Assembly: GCF_021582875.1 (NCBI RefSeq)
Contig: NZ_CP091138.1
Location: 1,488,001 to 1,552,000 of the forward strand
Length of the DNA stretch: 64,000 nt
Direction of reading: 5' to 3'
Source of the DNA: Microbacterium sp. KUDC0406
GTDB lineage: Bacteria > Actinomycetota > Actinomycetes > Actinomycetales > Microbacteriaceae
Below are positions 1 to 9,512 of this stretch, one piece after another (position 1 is the stretch's first letter; every line of letters starts with the position of its first letter). The notes beneath the pieces were generated by a model. It was not told where the DNA came from, did no database searches, and was given only the letters and a program-made list of their open reading frames with translations. A program made the position numbers and the translations under genes.

Positions 1-158
1 TTCGACCACAGCCGCGGGCCGAAGCCGATCATGTACTGGCCGACGCGCACGCCGAACAGCTTCGCGGGCACGAGGTGCCCGATCTCGTGCAGTCCGATGG
101 ACAGCGCGAGACCGATCAGCATGAACAGGATGCCGCCCAGGTACAGCAGGATTTCCAC
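1..158 (-). CDS. rseP: RIP zinc metalloprotease RseP/RasP family, N-terminal fragment (runs off window)
   Basis: Only the first 52 codons lie in the window. They start at a GTG (156-158) and encode a hydrophobic segment carrying HEIGH at about residues 24-28, the zinc-binding HExxH of M50 site-2 proteases, which cut transmembrane segments of anti-sigma factors and signal-peptide remnants inside the membrane. The following residues (GVRVGQYMIGFGPRLW) are typical of the family. In actinobacteria this gene usually lies next to dxr; here dxr is on the same strand but about 2 kb away, separated by a plus-strand Mur ligase. The missing part should hold the PDZ domain and the second metal-ligand motif. 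Family call firm; substrate unknown. Confidence 0.85.
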   Translation of the reverse strand, partial: MEILLYLGGILFMLIGLALSIGLHEIGHLVPAKLFGVRVGQYMIGFGPRLWS

Positions 159-227
159 TCGATCACCGTACTGGCCGTGGCGAGGAATCCGCTGAGTCCC
201 GAGGCCGCGTGAGAAACTGGACCCGTC

Positions 228-1823
228 ATGGTCACCGAACCCGCGTCTGCTCCCCTGCCCCCTGTCCTGCGTCCCGAACGGCCGCCGCACCGGTCGCTGA
301 CCGACCTCGTCGAGCGCTTCGGCCTGGGTGTCCGCGGGGATCTGACGGGATTGACGGCCACGGGTATCACGCTCGCCACCGCCGACCTGCGCGAAGGCGA
401 GGTGTTCGTCGGCATCCACGGTGCCCGTCGGCACGGTGCCGAGTTCGCCGCGCAGGCCACCGAACAGGGTGCCGTCGCCATCCTCACCGACGAGCAGGGG
501 GCGCAGCTGGCCGCCCCGAGCGGGCTCCCGGTCCTCATCTCGGCCGATCCGCGCGCCGTGCTCGGCGCGATCAGCGCCTGGCTGTACGGCACCGACCGCG
601 ACATGCCGACGCTGCTGGCTGTCACGGGCACCAACGGAAAGACCAGCACAGCGCACGTGCTCGAGGCCATCCTCAACCAGCTCGATGTCGTGACGGGCCT
701 CAGCTCCACCGCCGAGCGGCACATCGCCGGGCGGACGATCGTGTCGCGGCTGACGACGCCCGAGTCCTCCGAGATGCACGCGCTGCTGGCGCTGATGCGC
801 GAGCGCCACGTCGAGGCCGTCGCCGTCGAGGTGAGCGCCCAGGCGCTGTCACGGCACCGTGTGGACGGCATCGTCTTCGACGTCGCCGGATTCACCAACC
901 TCACTCACGATCACCTCGACGACTACGGCGATCTGGAGACGTACCTCGAGGCGAAGCTCGCGCTGTTCCGTCCCGATCGCGCACGACGCGGCGTGGTGTG
1001 CGTTGACACGGCATCCGGCCTGGAGGTCGTCTCCCGTTCCGAGATCCCGGTGGTCACCGTGGGTGCTCCGCAGCTGTCGCAGGATGCGGATGCCGCAGCC
1101 CGAGCCGACTGGACCGTGCGCATCGAGCAGGAGACGCAACGCGCCACGACGTTCACCGTCCGCGCCCCCGGCGGCGCCGAGATCACCACGACGATCCCGG
1201 TGATCGGCGCGCACATGGCGGCCAACACCGGCCTCGCGATCGCCATGCTCGTAGAGGCCGGCTACGACGTCGAGCGGATCGCGGCGGCGCTGGAACGCGA
1301 CGGCGGCGTCGCCGCGGTGCTCCCCGGCCGCACCGAACTGGTGTCCGGCGCGCACGGCCCTGCGGTCTACGTCGATTTCTCGCACACCCCCGATTCATTC
1401 GAGAAGACCCTGGCCGCGGTGCGCAAGGTCACTCCCGGCCGTGTCCTGATGATGTTCGGCGCCTCCGGGAACCGGGACACGCTCAAGCGTCCGATCATGG
1501 GACGCGTCGCCGCGGAGGGCGCCGACGTCGTCATCGTGACCGATCATCACCCCCGGTACGAGGAGGCTGCGCCGATCCGCGCCGCGCTGCTGGAGGGCGC
1601 GCGCTCCGCGGGGACCGACGCCGAGATCCTCGAGGTCGCAGCTCCCGAGGACGCGATCCGCACCGCGGTCGCGATGACCGGTGAGGGCGACGCGATCCTG
1701 TGGGCCGGCCCCGGCCACCAGGACTACCGCGAGATCGACGGTGTGCGCACCCCGTTCTCCGCCCGCGACCTCGCGCGCCGGGCGCTGCGGGATGCCGGCT
1801 GGCCGACCCCTCCGGGTCGTTGA
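228..1823 (+). CDS. Mur ligase, MurE-like (UDP-MurNAc-tripeptide synthetase family)
   Basis: 531 residues with the three-domain Mur ligase layout: N-terminal UDP-binding domain, ATP-grasping P-loop GTNGKTS at residues 134-140, then EVSAQAL, an FTNLTHDHLD segment and EAKLALF, whose lysine (about 243) matches the carbamylated lysine of MurE. MurE adds the third residue of the peptidoglycan stem peptide in the cytoplasm. The selectivity motif that reads DNPR in diaminopimelate-adding enzymes reads HHPR here (440-443), so that amino acid is not predicted as substrate. The gene is not in a division/cell-wall cluster: it sits alone, divergent from rseP and convergent with dxr, so it may be a paralogue of a conventional murE elsewhere. 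Its TGA stop lies inside the first copy of a hairpin repeat. Confidence 0.8.
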   Translation: MVTEPASAPLPPVLRPERPPHRSLTDLVERFGLGVRGDLTGLTATGITLATADLREGEVFVGIHGARRHGAEFAAQATEQGAVAILTDEQGAQLAAPSGLPVLISADPRAVLGAISAWLYGTDRDMPTLLAVTGTNGKTSTAHVLEAILNQLDVVTGLSSTAERHIAGRTIVSRLTTPESSEMHALLALMRERHVEAVAVEVSAQALSRHRVDGIVFDVAGFTNLTHDHLDDYGDLETYLEAKLALFRPDRARRGVVCVDTASGLEVVSRSEIPVVTVGAPQLSQDADAAARADWTVRIEQETQRATTFTVRAPGGAEITTTIPVIGAHMAANTGLAIAMLVEAGYDVERIAAALERDGGVAAVLPGRTELVSGAHGPAVYVDFSHTPDSFEKTLAAVRKVTPGRVLMMFGASGNRDTLKRPIMGRVAAEGADVVIVTDHHPRYEEAAPIRAALLEGARSAGTDAEILEVAAPEDAIRTAVAMTGEGDAILWAGPGHQDYREIDGVRTPFSARDLARRALRDAGWPTPPGR

Positions 1824-1902
1824 GCGAGCGGAGCGAGACGAAACGCTCTCAGGTCAGCTGAGACCGTTTCGTCTTCGCTCCTTCGTCGCTCCGCTCAACG
1901 AC
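1816..1902. repeat. GTTGAGCGAGC-family hairpin repeat, copy 1 of a tandem array
   Basis: An imperfect palindrome with outer arms GGTCGTTGAGCG and CGCTCAACGACC and inner arms GACGAAACG and CGTTTCGTC. It supplies the TGA stop of the MurE-like gene (1821-1823). This copy is 7-9 nt shorter in the left arm than copies 2 and 3. It may act as a transcription terminator between convergent genes (inference). Confidence 0.85.
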
Positions 1903-1938
1903 CACGGGCGCACTCAACGACCGGCCCACCCCTCCGGG

Positions 1939-2034
1939 CCGTTGAGCGAGGGAGCGCCAGCGACCGAGACGAAACGCTCCCAGGTCAGCTGAAACCGTTT
2001 CGTCTTCGCTCCTTCGTCGCTCCGCTCAACGACC
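1939..2034. repeat. GTTGAGCGAGC-family hairpin repeat, copy 2
   Basis: Nearly identical to copy 3 over about 95 bases and separated from it by a conserved 34-base linker (2035-2068), so the array repeats at about 130 bases. No gene lies in 1824-2156; the repeats and their linkers fill the whole gap. Confidence 0.85.
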
Positions 2035-2068
2035 ACGGGCGCACTCAACGACCGACCCACCCCTCCGG

Positions 2069-2164
2069 GCCGTTGAGCGAGGGAGCGCCAGCGACCGAGA
2101 CGAAACGCTCCCAGGTCAGCTGAAACCGTTTCGTCTTCGCTCCTTCGTCGCTCCGCTCAACGAC
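2069..2164. repeat. GTTGAGCGAGC-family hairpin repeat, copy 3
   Basis: Third copy of the array. Its right arm holds the TGA stop of dxr on the minus strand (2157-2159), mirroring copy 1, which holds the stop of the convergent MurE-like gene. Confidence 0.85.
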
Positions 2165-3247
2165 CGGCGGCAGCCGCGATGAGGGCGTCGGCCCTCGCGC
2201 GCGCCCAGGTCTCGGCATCCGCGAGGCTCTCGATGGTGAGCTGCTCAGGCGGCTCGTGCGCGTCGATGACGGCGGCGATCGTGTCGACGATCCCGAGGAA
2301 CGACAGCCGCCCCTCGTGGAACGCATCGACCGCCTGCTCGTTCGCCGCATTGTAGACCGCGGGGAACGTCGCGCCTGCGCGGCCGACCTGTTTCGCGAGC
2401 GCCACCGACGGGAACGCCGCGTTGTCGAGCGGCTCGAAGGTCCAGCTCGTGGCCTGGCGCCAGTCCAGCGGACGGCCGACGCCGCCCACGCGATGCGGCC
2501 AGTCCAGACCGAGCGAGATCGGCAGGCGCATGTCCGGCGGCGATGCCTGTGCGATGGTCGAGCCGTCGACGAACTCGACCATCGAGTGCACGATCGACTG
2601 GGGATGCACCACCACCTCGATGTCGTCGTAGGCGACGTCGAACAGCAGGTGCGCCTCGATGACCTCGAGGCCCTTATTCACGAGCGTTGCCGAGTTGGTG
2701 GTGACCATCCGGCCCATGTTCCAGGTGGGATGCGCGAGCGCCTCGGCAGGCGTGACATCGGTCATCTGCTCGCGGCTGCGCCCGCGGAGCGGACCCCCGG
2801 AGGCGGTGACCACCAGGCGCCGCACCTCGCTGTGCTCCCCGCGCGCAGCGCCTGCGCGAGCGCGGAGTGCTCGGAGTCGACCGGCACGATCTGCCCCTCG
2901 GCCGCCGCGGCCCGCACCAGCGGGCCGCCGACGATCAGCGACTCCTTGTTCGCCAGTGCCAGCGTGCGACCCGCCTTCAGAGCCGCCAGTGTGGATCCGA
3001 GGCCGATCGACCCGGTGATCGCGTTGAGCACGACGTCGGCCTCGACGTCGCGCACCAGCTGCTCGGCCTCGTCCGCGCCGAGCGCGGTGTGCTCGAGCCG
3101 GAACTCGGAAGCCTGTTCCGCCAGCATCCCGGTGTTCGATCCGGCGGCGACGCCGACCAGTTCGAACCGCCGCGGATTCGCCCGGATCACATCCAGAGCC
3201 TGAGTGCCGATGGAGCCTGTCGAACCGAGAACGAGGATGCGGCGCAT
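2157..3247 (-). CDS. dxr: 1-deoxy-D-xylulose 5-phosphate reductoisomerase (frameshifted in this sequence)
   Basis: Catalyses the NADPH-dependent second step of the non-mevalonate isoprenoid pathway. The first frame gives GSTGSIG (residues 8-14, NADPH binding), NKESLIVGG and VDSEHSA. After codon ~136 the reading must move to the next frame, which gives [25 protein letters not shown] and [12 protein letters not shown]. The break is a CCCC run at 2837-2840; one extra C restores 363 residues, the normal family length, without losing any conserved segment. Because the enzyme is usually essential, a sequencing error is more likely than a pseudogene. A TAGGCT box ends 6 nt before the ATG, so the mRNA may be leaderless. 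The FKBP lipoprotein gene lies 29 nt upstream on the same strand. Confidence 0.9.
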
Positions 3248-3276
3248 GCAGTCAGCCTATTGCGCGCCGGGTCGCG

Positions 3277-4256
3277 TCACTTCTCCAGCGGGGTCGTGCC
3301 GATGATGTCGACGACGAAGACGAGGGTCTCCTTCTGCAGCTCATTGCCGTCGGATGCCCCGTATCCGTCCTTCGGCGGGATCTCGGCGAGCACCTGCGAG
3401 CCGACCTTCTGACCGATGAGTGCCTTCTGGAAACCGGTGACCACGCCGGTGGCGGGGAACTGCGCCGGAAAGGCCGCATTGCTCCAGGTGGCGTCGAACT
3501 CCTTGCCGTCGCTCCACTTCACACCGCGGTACTGCACGGTCACCAGGTCGTTCTCGGTCACTGTGGCGCCGTCGCCCTGCTTGAGCTGCCCGATCTTCGT
3601 CTCGACCGGCGGGTCGCCCTTCGGGATCGTGATCGTCGGCGCACCGTCCTTGCCGAGCTTCACGGTCGCCATGCCCGCGGGCGGATCGACCTGCTCACCG
3701 GTGGCGGCGGTGGGAAGCTTCTCGAGGGTCTGCACGTACAGCACCACCGACGGCTGACCTTCACCCAGCTTCTCGCCGGGGATCGCGAGGACGGCCTCGG
3801 AGCCGATCGGCATGCACTCGGTCGCGATCACGAAGATCGACGACTGGGTGAAGTCGTACAGCTGCTGCTGCTGGTTCGGGTTGAGCAGCACCGGCAGCAC
3901 TCCCCCGGGCCGCGCTCCGAGGTGCCGAGAACCTTGCTGTCGCCGGACTCGACGAGCTGATACCGCACGGAGATGAAATCGGTGGGGCTGATGTCCTCGC
4001 CGTCGCCCTTCTTGACGACGGTGCGCTCCACGTCGGCGAACTTCGCGTCCTTCGGCACGGTGACCTTGGCATCGAGGCCTGCGCCCTCGACCTTCACGGC
4101 ATCGGAGGTCGCACCGGGCTGGGTGTCCAGCACGCACGCCGACGAGCTCTTGGTCGGAGTCGGCGTCGACGACGCATCAGGTGAGCCCGCGCACCCGGCC
4201 AGGATCAGGGTCGCCGCGGCGACGGTGGACAGCAGAGCGAGCGGACGCAGACGCAC
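3277..4256 (-). CDS. FKBP-type peptidyl-prolyl isomerase lipoprotein (frameshifted in this sequence)
   Basis: A secreted, lipid-anchored prolyl isomerase of about 326 residues once repaired. The GTG start at 4256 is followed by a signal peptide with lipobox LAGC (Cys22). The middle region carries a degenerate FKBP-like stretch (DFISVRYQLVESGDSKVLG), and the C-terminal ~110 residues form a canonical FKBP domain: LVTVQYRGVKWSDGKEFDAT, then GFQKALIGQKVGSQVLAEIP and YGASDGNELQKETLVFVVDI. The two halves are in different frames; the break is a CCCCC run at 3902-3906, where one more C joins them as ERGPGGVLPVLL. It probably acts on proteins folding outside the membrane. It lies just upstream of dxr and divergent from plsC. 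Confidence 0.87.
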
Positions 4257-4370
4257 GGTGAGACCTCGTGATCGAGAACAGGGGGATGTCCCATCTTCCC
4301 CATCCGGTTAGGCCGCGGCTGAGTGCGGCGCATTCCGACGCCGGCATGAACCCTTCGATAATCTGTGCTG

Positions 4371-5150
4371 ATGACCTCTGAGCAGTCGCCGGACTCCGAA
4401 TCGGCACCTGAGCAGACCAACGCACCCCGAAGGGCGGGCTTCGCCTACACCTTCGGCCGGATGCTGATCACACCGCTCGCGCGCATGGTCTACCGGCCCC
4501 GGGTGGAGGGTCGCGAGAACGTCCCGAAGGACGGCCCGGTGATCTTCGCCAGCAACCACCTGTCGTTCATCGACTCGATCGCCATTCCGGTGGCCGCTCC
4601 CCGCCCCGTGCACTTCCTCGCCAAGTCGAGCTACTTCGAGGGCACCGGCTTCAGGGGCGCGATGTCGCGGATCTTCTTCACCTCGATCGGCGCGATCCCG
4701 GTCCGCCGCGGCGCTGGTCAGGCCGCTCTCGACGCGCTCGACCAGCAGAAGCAGCTGCTCGACGAGGGCCTGACCGTCGCGCTGTACCCCGAGGGGACGC
4801 GTTCCGACGACGGTCGTCTTTACAAGGGGCGCACCGGTGTCGCATTCCTGGCGCTGGAGACCGGCGCCCCGGTCGTTCCGGTGGGACTGATCGGCACCGA
4901 TCGCATGATGCCGCGCGGGGCGAAGATGCCGTCCCTGCGGGAGCGGATCACCGTGAAGTTCGGCGAGCCGCTCGATCTGAGCACGCACGGCGCTGCTTCC
5001 AGCGGGAGAGCCCGGCGCCTCGCCACGGACGAGATCATGTCGGCCATCCACGCGCTCTCGGGCCAGGAGCTCGCGGGCGTCTACAACGAGCCGCCCGCGC
5101 AGAACCCGATCGACAAGATCAAGCAGGCGCTGCCGCACGAGCGACGCTGA
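4371..5150 (+). CDS. plsC: 1-acyl-sn-glycerol-3-phosphate acyltransferase (PlsC/LPLAT family)
   Basis: Transfers an acyl chain to lysophosphatidic acid, making phosphatidic acid for membrane lipids. 259 residues with the acyltransferase motif H(x4)D as NHLSFID (His63, Asp68), the glycerol-phosphate-binding EGTR at 141-144, and VVPVGLIG near 166-173. I place the start at ATG 4371 rather than the in-frame GTG at 4365 because a good -10 element (GATAAT 4357-4362, or TAATCT 4359-4364) puts the transcript start at or next to the ATG, giving a leaderless message. The gene ends immediately before a pair of CTTCGACAGGCTCAGGGACC repeats. Actinobacteria carry several paralogues, so the exact acceptor is uncertain. 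Confidence 0.88.
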   Translation: MTSEQSPDSESAPEQTNAPRRAGFAYTFGRMLITPLARMVYRPRVEGRENVPKDGPVIFASNHLSFIDSIAIPVAAPRPVHFLAKSSYFEGTGFRGAMSRIFFTSIGAIPVRRGAGQAALDALDQQKQLLDEGLTVALYPEGTRSDDGRLYKGRTGVAFLALETGAPVVPVGLIGTDRMMPRGAKMPSLRERITVKFGEPLDLSTHGAASSGRARRLATDEIMSAIHALSGQELAGVYNEPPAQNPIDKIKQALPHERR

Positions 5151-5152
5151 CC

Positions 5153-5173
5153 CTTCGACAGGCTCAGGGACCC
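5153..5173. repeat. CTTCGACAGGCTCAGGGACC-family short repeat, copy a
   Basis: A 21-base repeat starting two bases after the plsC stop codon. A second copy in the same orientation follows 10 bases later; related copies lie at 24664 (inverted) and 49301. Confidence 0.8.
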
Positions 5174-5183
5174 CAGGGACACA

Positions 5184-5204
5184 CTTCGACAGGCTCAGGG
5201 ACCC
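5184..5204. repeat. CTTCGACAGGCTCAGGGACC-family short repeat, copy b
   Basis: Same 21-base sequence as copy a. The complement of its TCA at 5195-5197 is the TGA stop codon of the OsmC gene, so the repeat encodes the last residues of that protein (GP-stop). Confidence 0.8.
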
Positions 5205-5671
5205 ACGGTCACGGTCGCCTCGTGGCGCACCGGGAAGTTCACCGAGTTGGCGATGAAGCACCACTCGTGCGCCTGGTGGTGCGCCTGCTCGGCGGCCTCG
5301 AGCATGGACGCATCGGCGACCGTCACCCGCGGGTGCAGCGTGACCTCGGCGAAGGCACCGCCGCCCCGGCCGTCCTCGCGCATCACGCCGGTCGCCTCGT
5401 CCCGGTACGAGGTGACCACCACGCCGGCGGTGACGCACGCGTGCAGGTACGACAGCAGGTGGCATTCCGAGAGGGATGCCACGAGCAGGTCCTCGGGGTT
5501 CCATCGCGACACGTCGCCGCGGAACGGCTTGTCCGAGGAGGCCAGCAGGTCGGGCTTGCCGTCGACCCGCAGCGTCACGTCGCGGCGGTAGTCGCGGTAG
5601 CCGGCGGTTCCGGCGCCGAGGTTGCCGGTCCACGTCGCCGTGAGAGCGTAGTGGTGTTCTCCGAGGGGCAT
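5195..5671 (-). CDS. OsmC family protein
   Basis: 158 residues, the usual OsmC/Ohr size. The two redox cysteines of the family are present: Cys70 in SLSECHLLSY and Cys138 in HEWCFIANS. Such proteins reduce organic or hydrogen peroxides in the cytoplasm with thiol donors. The WNPEDLLVASLSECH signature and the internal spacing fit the OsmC-like rather than the Ohr branch, but substrate cannot be told from sequence. Divergently transcribed from the asparaginase gene with 45 nt between starts. The stop codon lies inside a short repeat. Confidence 0.87.
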   Translation of the reverse strand: MPLGEHHYALTATWTGNLGAGTAGYRDYRRDVTLRVDGKPDLLASSDKPFRGDVSRWNPEDLLVASLSECHLLSYLHACVTAGVVVTSYRDEATGVMREDGRGGGAFAEVTLHPRVTVADASMLEAAEQAHHQAHEWCFIANSVNFPVRHEATVTVGP

Positions 5672-5716
5672 GGCGCCAGTCTGTCACGCCGCGCGGCACG
5701 TCATAAGCTGGACGAC

Positions 5717-6712
5717 GTGCTCGAGACTCTCACCGCCCAGGAATCCGTGGAACTGGCCGTCGTCGAACGCAGCGGATTCGTCGAATCCCGGCACGCCGGC
5801 GCGGCGGTCGTGCTCTCGCCCGATGGCGAGGTCATCGCACGCCACGGCAATGTCGAGGCGCTGATCCTACCGCGATCGAGTATGAAGCCGCTGCAGGCCG
5901 TGGCCTGCGTCACGGCAGGCGCCGCGTTGGAGGGCGAGCAGCTCGCGCTGAGCACGGCGAGCCACACCGGCACCGACCGGCATGCGGAGGTCGTACGCGA
6001 AATGCTCGTCGCCGGGGGGCTCACCGAGGATGACCTGGGCTGCCCGCCCTCCTGGCCGGGCGACTCGGAGACCCGGCGGGAGTTGATCCGTGACCACGCG
6101 GAGCCCAGCCGCATCCGGATGAACTGCTCGGGCAAGCACGCCGCGATGCTGCGCGCCTGCGTCGCCACAGGCTGGCCGACCGAGGGATACCTGGACCCTG
6201 CGCACCCTCTGCAGGTGCACGTCCGCGAGGTCGTGGAGCGGCTCACCGGCGCGAAGGTGGCGCACACCGCGATCGACGGCTGCGGAGCACCCGTGCATGC
6301 GATGACGCTGGTGGGCCTCGCACGCGCCATCCATCGCATCGGGACGGCGTCGGATCGTTCGCCGTTCGCGCTGCACCGTGTCGCGGGCACCCTCGTCCGC
6401 GCTGTGCGCGAGAGCCCGTGGACGATCGCCGGCCCTGGGCACCAGGACACGATCGCGATCGAGCGACTCGGCGTCTTCGCCAAGCACGGCGCGGAGGGCG
6501 TCATGGCCATGGTGGCGCCGGACGGCACCACCGTCGCGCTGAAGATGCTGGACGGCAGCGGCCGTGCGGCCACTGCCGTCGCAGCGACCCTGCTCGCCCG
6601 GTCCGGCGGACTGGACGAGGCTGATGTCGCTGCCCTGGTCGCCGACCTCCCGCTCGTCGTGAGCGGCGGCGGTGTGCCGGTCGGCGTCATCCGTCCGAGC
6701 GTCGGCGTCTGA
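5717..6712 (+). CDS. L-asparaginase II-like protein (thermolabile Rhizobium-type family)
   Basis: 331 residues of the family typified by Rhizobium etli asparaginase II, unrelated to the E. coli enzymes; hydrolyses asparagine to aspartate and ammonia. Family segments seen: LPRSSMKPLQA, STASHTGTDRH, RMNCSGKHAAML, DGCGAPVHAM and AGPGHQDTIA. The reading frame is open upstream of 5717, but the family match begins at the GTG there, and a TAAGCT box at 5704-5709 lies 7 nt before it, consistent with a leaderless transcript. Convergent with the FtsK-like gene; only 3 nt separate the two stop codons. Confidence 0.88.
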   Translation: MLETLTAQESVELAVVERSGFVESRHAGAAVVLSPDGEVIARHGNVEALILPRSSMKPLQAVACVTAGAALEGEQLALSTASHTGTDRHAEVVREMLVAGGLTEDDLGCPPSWPGDSETRRELIRDHAEPSRIRMNCSGKHAAMLRACVATGWPTEGYLDPAHPLQVHVREVVERLTGAKVAHTAIDGCGAPVHAMTLVGLARAIHRIGTASDRSPFALHRVAGTLVRAVRESPWTIAGPGHQDTIAIERLGVFAKHGAEGVMAMVAPDGTTVALKMLDGSGRAATAVAATLLARSGGLDEADVAALVADLPLVVSGGGVPVGVIRPSVGV

Positions 6713-6715
6713 CCC

Positions 6716-9455
6716 TCAATCGGGCGCGCCGGGAAGCAGCACCCTCCGCGGCGCGCTGCCCTGGGAGGTGGCCCACGCCCGTCCCGCGTGCGCTCGGGCG
6801 AAGGGCGGCAGCGTGCGCACGCCGGCCAGCTGCCGCAGCTCGCTCGCGCATTCCGCCGCGACGAGCATCTCACCCTCCGCGCGCACGCGCTGCGCGAGTG
6901 CCCAGTTCATCCTCCAGTCCTCGGGGTCGGCGACGACGATGAGCGGCGTGTCGGATGACGGCGCGCTGAGCAGTTCGGTCAGTCCGATCACGCGGTGAGC
7001 GGGATGGTCCCGGCGCAGCAGGTCGGCGCTCCGCAGCGCCGCCGGTGTCACCAGCCCGCTGAGCGGGTGAGCAGGCAGCCACCGCGGTGAGACAGGCGCA
7101 TCTTCCGGCGGCGTCCGCGCCTCCTCGACCCAGCACAGCTGCACCTCGCGCCCGTCGATCCGTGCCCGGCCGGCCGGGCGATCGCGGCGGAACGCCTCGG
7201 GGTCTCCCCGGCCGCGAGATGCTCGACCCTACCGGGCAGACGCAGCACCGCGCGGCGCGGCAGAGCGTCGAGCACGCGGCTCAGCGCACCGGACACGCGG
7301 GACGCGGTCACCACCGCAGGGACGACACGGACCAGCTGCTCCCAGGCCGACACGAACTCCTGCGCGTACTCGGGCGGGTACGCGGCGACCAGGGCGTCGA
7401 GGTCGTCGCACAGCACCAGTGGCGGACGAGCCGGCGCGGCCAGCAGCTCCTGGACCGCGTCCCAGCCGCCTTCGGGATCGGAGGGAACGATGCGGACGTG
7501 CGGCTGCTGCGCGGCGAGCAGCCGCAACGCGCTGCTCTTCCCCGAACCGGCACCGCCGATCACCGCAAGACCGCCGCCCGGTTCGAGAGTCTCCACAGGC
7601 TGCCGCTGTCGATCGGGTTCGTCTGCTCTGCCGAGTACGAGCACCCCGTGGCCTCCGCGTCTCCGCAGAGCACCCTCGTCCACGGGCAGCAGGTCCTCGG
7701 CCGGGAGGCGCTCCGGCAGAGCCGGCAGCCAGGGACTGCGCGGGCGCTCGGCCGTCGTCCACCGCAGCGATGCGGCGCGCACCTCAGCCGCGCCGGTGAG
7801 GGCGATGCGCGCGCAGACCGCCTCGGCGTCCTGCGGACGTCGCACGAAGGCCAGACCGCGCGACTCCGAACCGCCGGGAACGGCGGCTGCGGCATCCGAT
7901 CCGATCACGAGCCGGCTGTCCGCGGCATCTCCCACCCGCAGACTGACGCGCAGCGGACAGTTCGCGGCGAGCGCGTCGCGTATCACTCCGGCGGCACGCT
8001 GGGTGCCGAGCACGAGGTGCATGCCGAGTGCACGTCCGCGCGCGGCGACATCGGTGAACACCGCGCCGAGATCCGTGTGCTCCTGAAGGAGCGCCGCGAA
8101 CTCGTCGATCACGATGACGAGCCGTGGGAGCGAGGGATGCTGCGCGATGTCGCGCACGCCCGCCTCGGCGAGCACCCTCTCCCGTCGGCGCAGCTCGGCC
8201 GTCAGGCTCTGCACCCGCGGCGGGCACCGTCATCGTCCAGATCGGTGATCACCGCGGCCACCTGGGGCAGTTCGCGAAGCGGATCGAAGGCCGTGCCGCC
8301 CTTGAAGTCCGCGAGCACGAAGTGGACTCGGTCGGGTCCGTGCGCGGTGGCCATCGCGGTCACCCACGTGACGAGCAGCTCGCTCTTGCCGGTTCCGGTC
8401 ATCCCCGTGACGATCGCGTGCGGTCCGTCCTCCACGAGGTCCACGACGACGTCCCCGCGTTCGCCGCGCCCGATCACGGCGGCGAGTCCGAGACCGTCGG
8501 ACAGTGGTGCGTCGAGCTCATGCAGGGCGATCCGGGTGGGCACCTCGGACCGCTCCTCGCCACGGGCGGCGCCGTCTGCCGCGATCGCCCGTGCCTGCGC
8601 CAGGGAGAGGCCCTCGACGGTCAGATCCTGGACGCCCTCCGGTGTGCGCAGCCGGGCGCGCGCCGGTTCCGTGCAGTCCAGCACCGCCGTCACGCCGTCC
8701 GGTGGCTCCTCCCCCGGCCCGGCGAGCAGCAGCCGCGCGTCGCCGGAGCCGTCCGCCCAGGTACCGACGACGAGCCGGAAGGCGGCGCGCCGAACGGCGC
8801 TCGCGTGCGGAAACCCGGCCAGCCCCAGCTCTTCGAGCCGATCTCCGACGATCGCCACCTGCATCGGTGCGAACCGTCGGCACAGCTGCACGACGAGTGC
8901 CCGGAGCACGGCCGTCGCGACCGGCTCCGGGGCCCGCACGCAGACGCCGCCTCCGATCGGGACGACCACCGGGGCATCGTCCAGCACCGCCGCCCGCTCG
9001 CGGAACGCCCTGGAACGGTCGTCGTCTCCGCCGCTGGCGCGCACCGCGCTCGCACGCTCGCCATGCCCGAGAACCAGCGCGGTGTCCGCCGAGGGCGGTT
9101 CGTGTCCGCGGAGCGGCTGCTCGGCCATGCAGGCCGCAGCATCCGGGTGTCTCCGCCACAGTCCGGCACGCTCGTCGGCGTGCAGCGCCGTCAGCTCGGC
9201 GCCCGCGCGATCCCAGGCGGCATCCGACTCGGCCGCGATACGACGGCGATCGCGACGCCGCGTGCGAAGCCCGTCGAGGAACGAGGCGAGCAGCATGAGC
9301 GGCCCGAGCGCAGCGAAGCAGAGCGCGAACAGCGAACCGGTGACCGCCCACAGCACCACTCCGGCGATGACGGGGACGACGGCCGCGAGCAGCGGCAGCG
9401 AGGGACGGCTCGCCGGTGCCGGTGCAGCCGGCAGGACGATCGTGGTGGATTCCAT
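6716..9455 (-). CDS. FtsK/SpoIIIE-domain ATPase, EccC-like (two frameshifts in this sequence)
   Basis: A membrane-anchored multi-ATPase of about 913 residues after repair. Two hydrophobic segments occupy about residues 20-60. The first FtsK domain has Walker A GMTGTGKS (351-358) and the downstream VIVIDEFAALL; a second P-loop, GGAGSGKSS, lies near residue 630, followed by LVLCDDLDAL. Chained FtsK domains behind an N-terminal membrane anchor resemble EccC of type VII secretion, but no WXG100, EccB or EccD gene is in the window, so it is called by domain only. Two single-base gaps break the frame: the CCC run at 8214-8216 and the GGGG/CCCC runs at 7199-7209; repairing both leaves a continuous protein. 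The PP2C phosphatase gene lies just upstream on the same strand. Confidence 0.8.
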
Positions 9456-9484
9456 GCGCCCATCAGACCGCACGGATCAGGGTG

Positions 9485-9510
9485 GGATCCGGCTTTCCAC
9501 AGCCGGATCC
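9485..9510 (-). terminator. Stem-loop between PP2C and FtsK-like genes
   Basis: A perfect 10-bp stem (GGATCCGGCT with AGCCGGATCC) around a 6-nt loop, directly after the PP2C stop at 9513. No U-run follows; such hairpins often end transcripts in actinobacteria, though this one could also be an attenuating or processing site. Confidence 0.5.
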
Positions 9511-9512
9511 GC

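Noticed and set aside
1816..2164. Possible CRISPR array (regularly spaced repeats)
   Set aside because: Units are about 95 bases, palindromic, and their linkers are alike rather than unique; no cas genes nearby. It is a tandem duplication of a hairpin repeat.
2157..3247. dxr as a genuine pseudogene
   Set aside because: Both halves are fully conserved, the break is in a short C run, and the same type of error occurs in other essential genes in this window.
5222..5716. Long open frame upstream of the asparaginase start, on the plus strand
   Set aside because: It is antisense to the OsmC gene, has no homology-like composition, and the asparaginase family match begins only at 5717.
6716..9455. 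Type VII secretion locus
   Set aside because: Only an EccC-like ATPase is present; no WXG100, EccB, EccD, EccE or mycosin gene is seen within the window.
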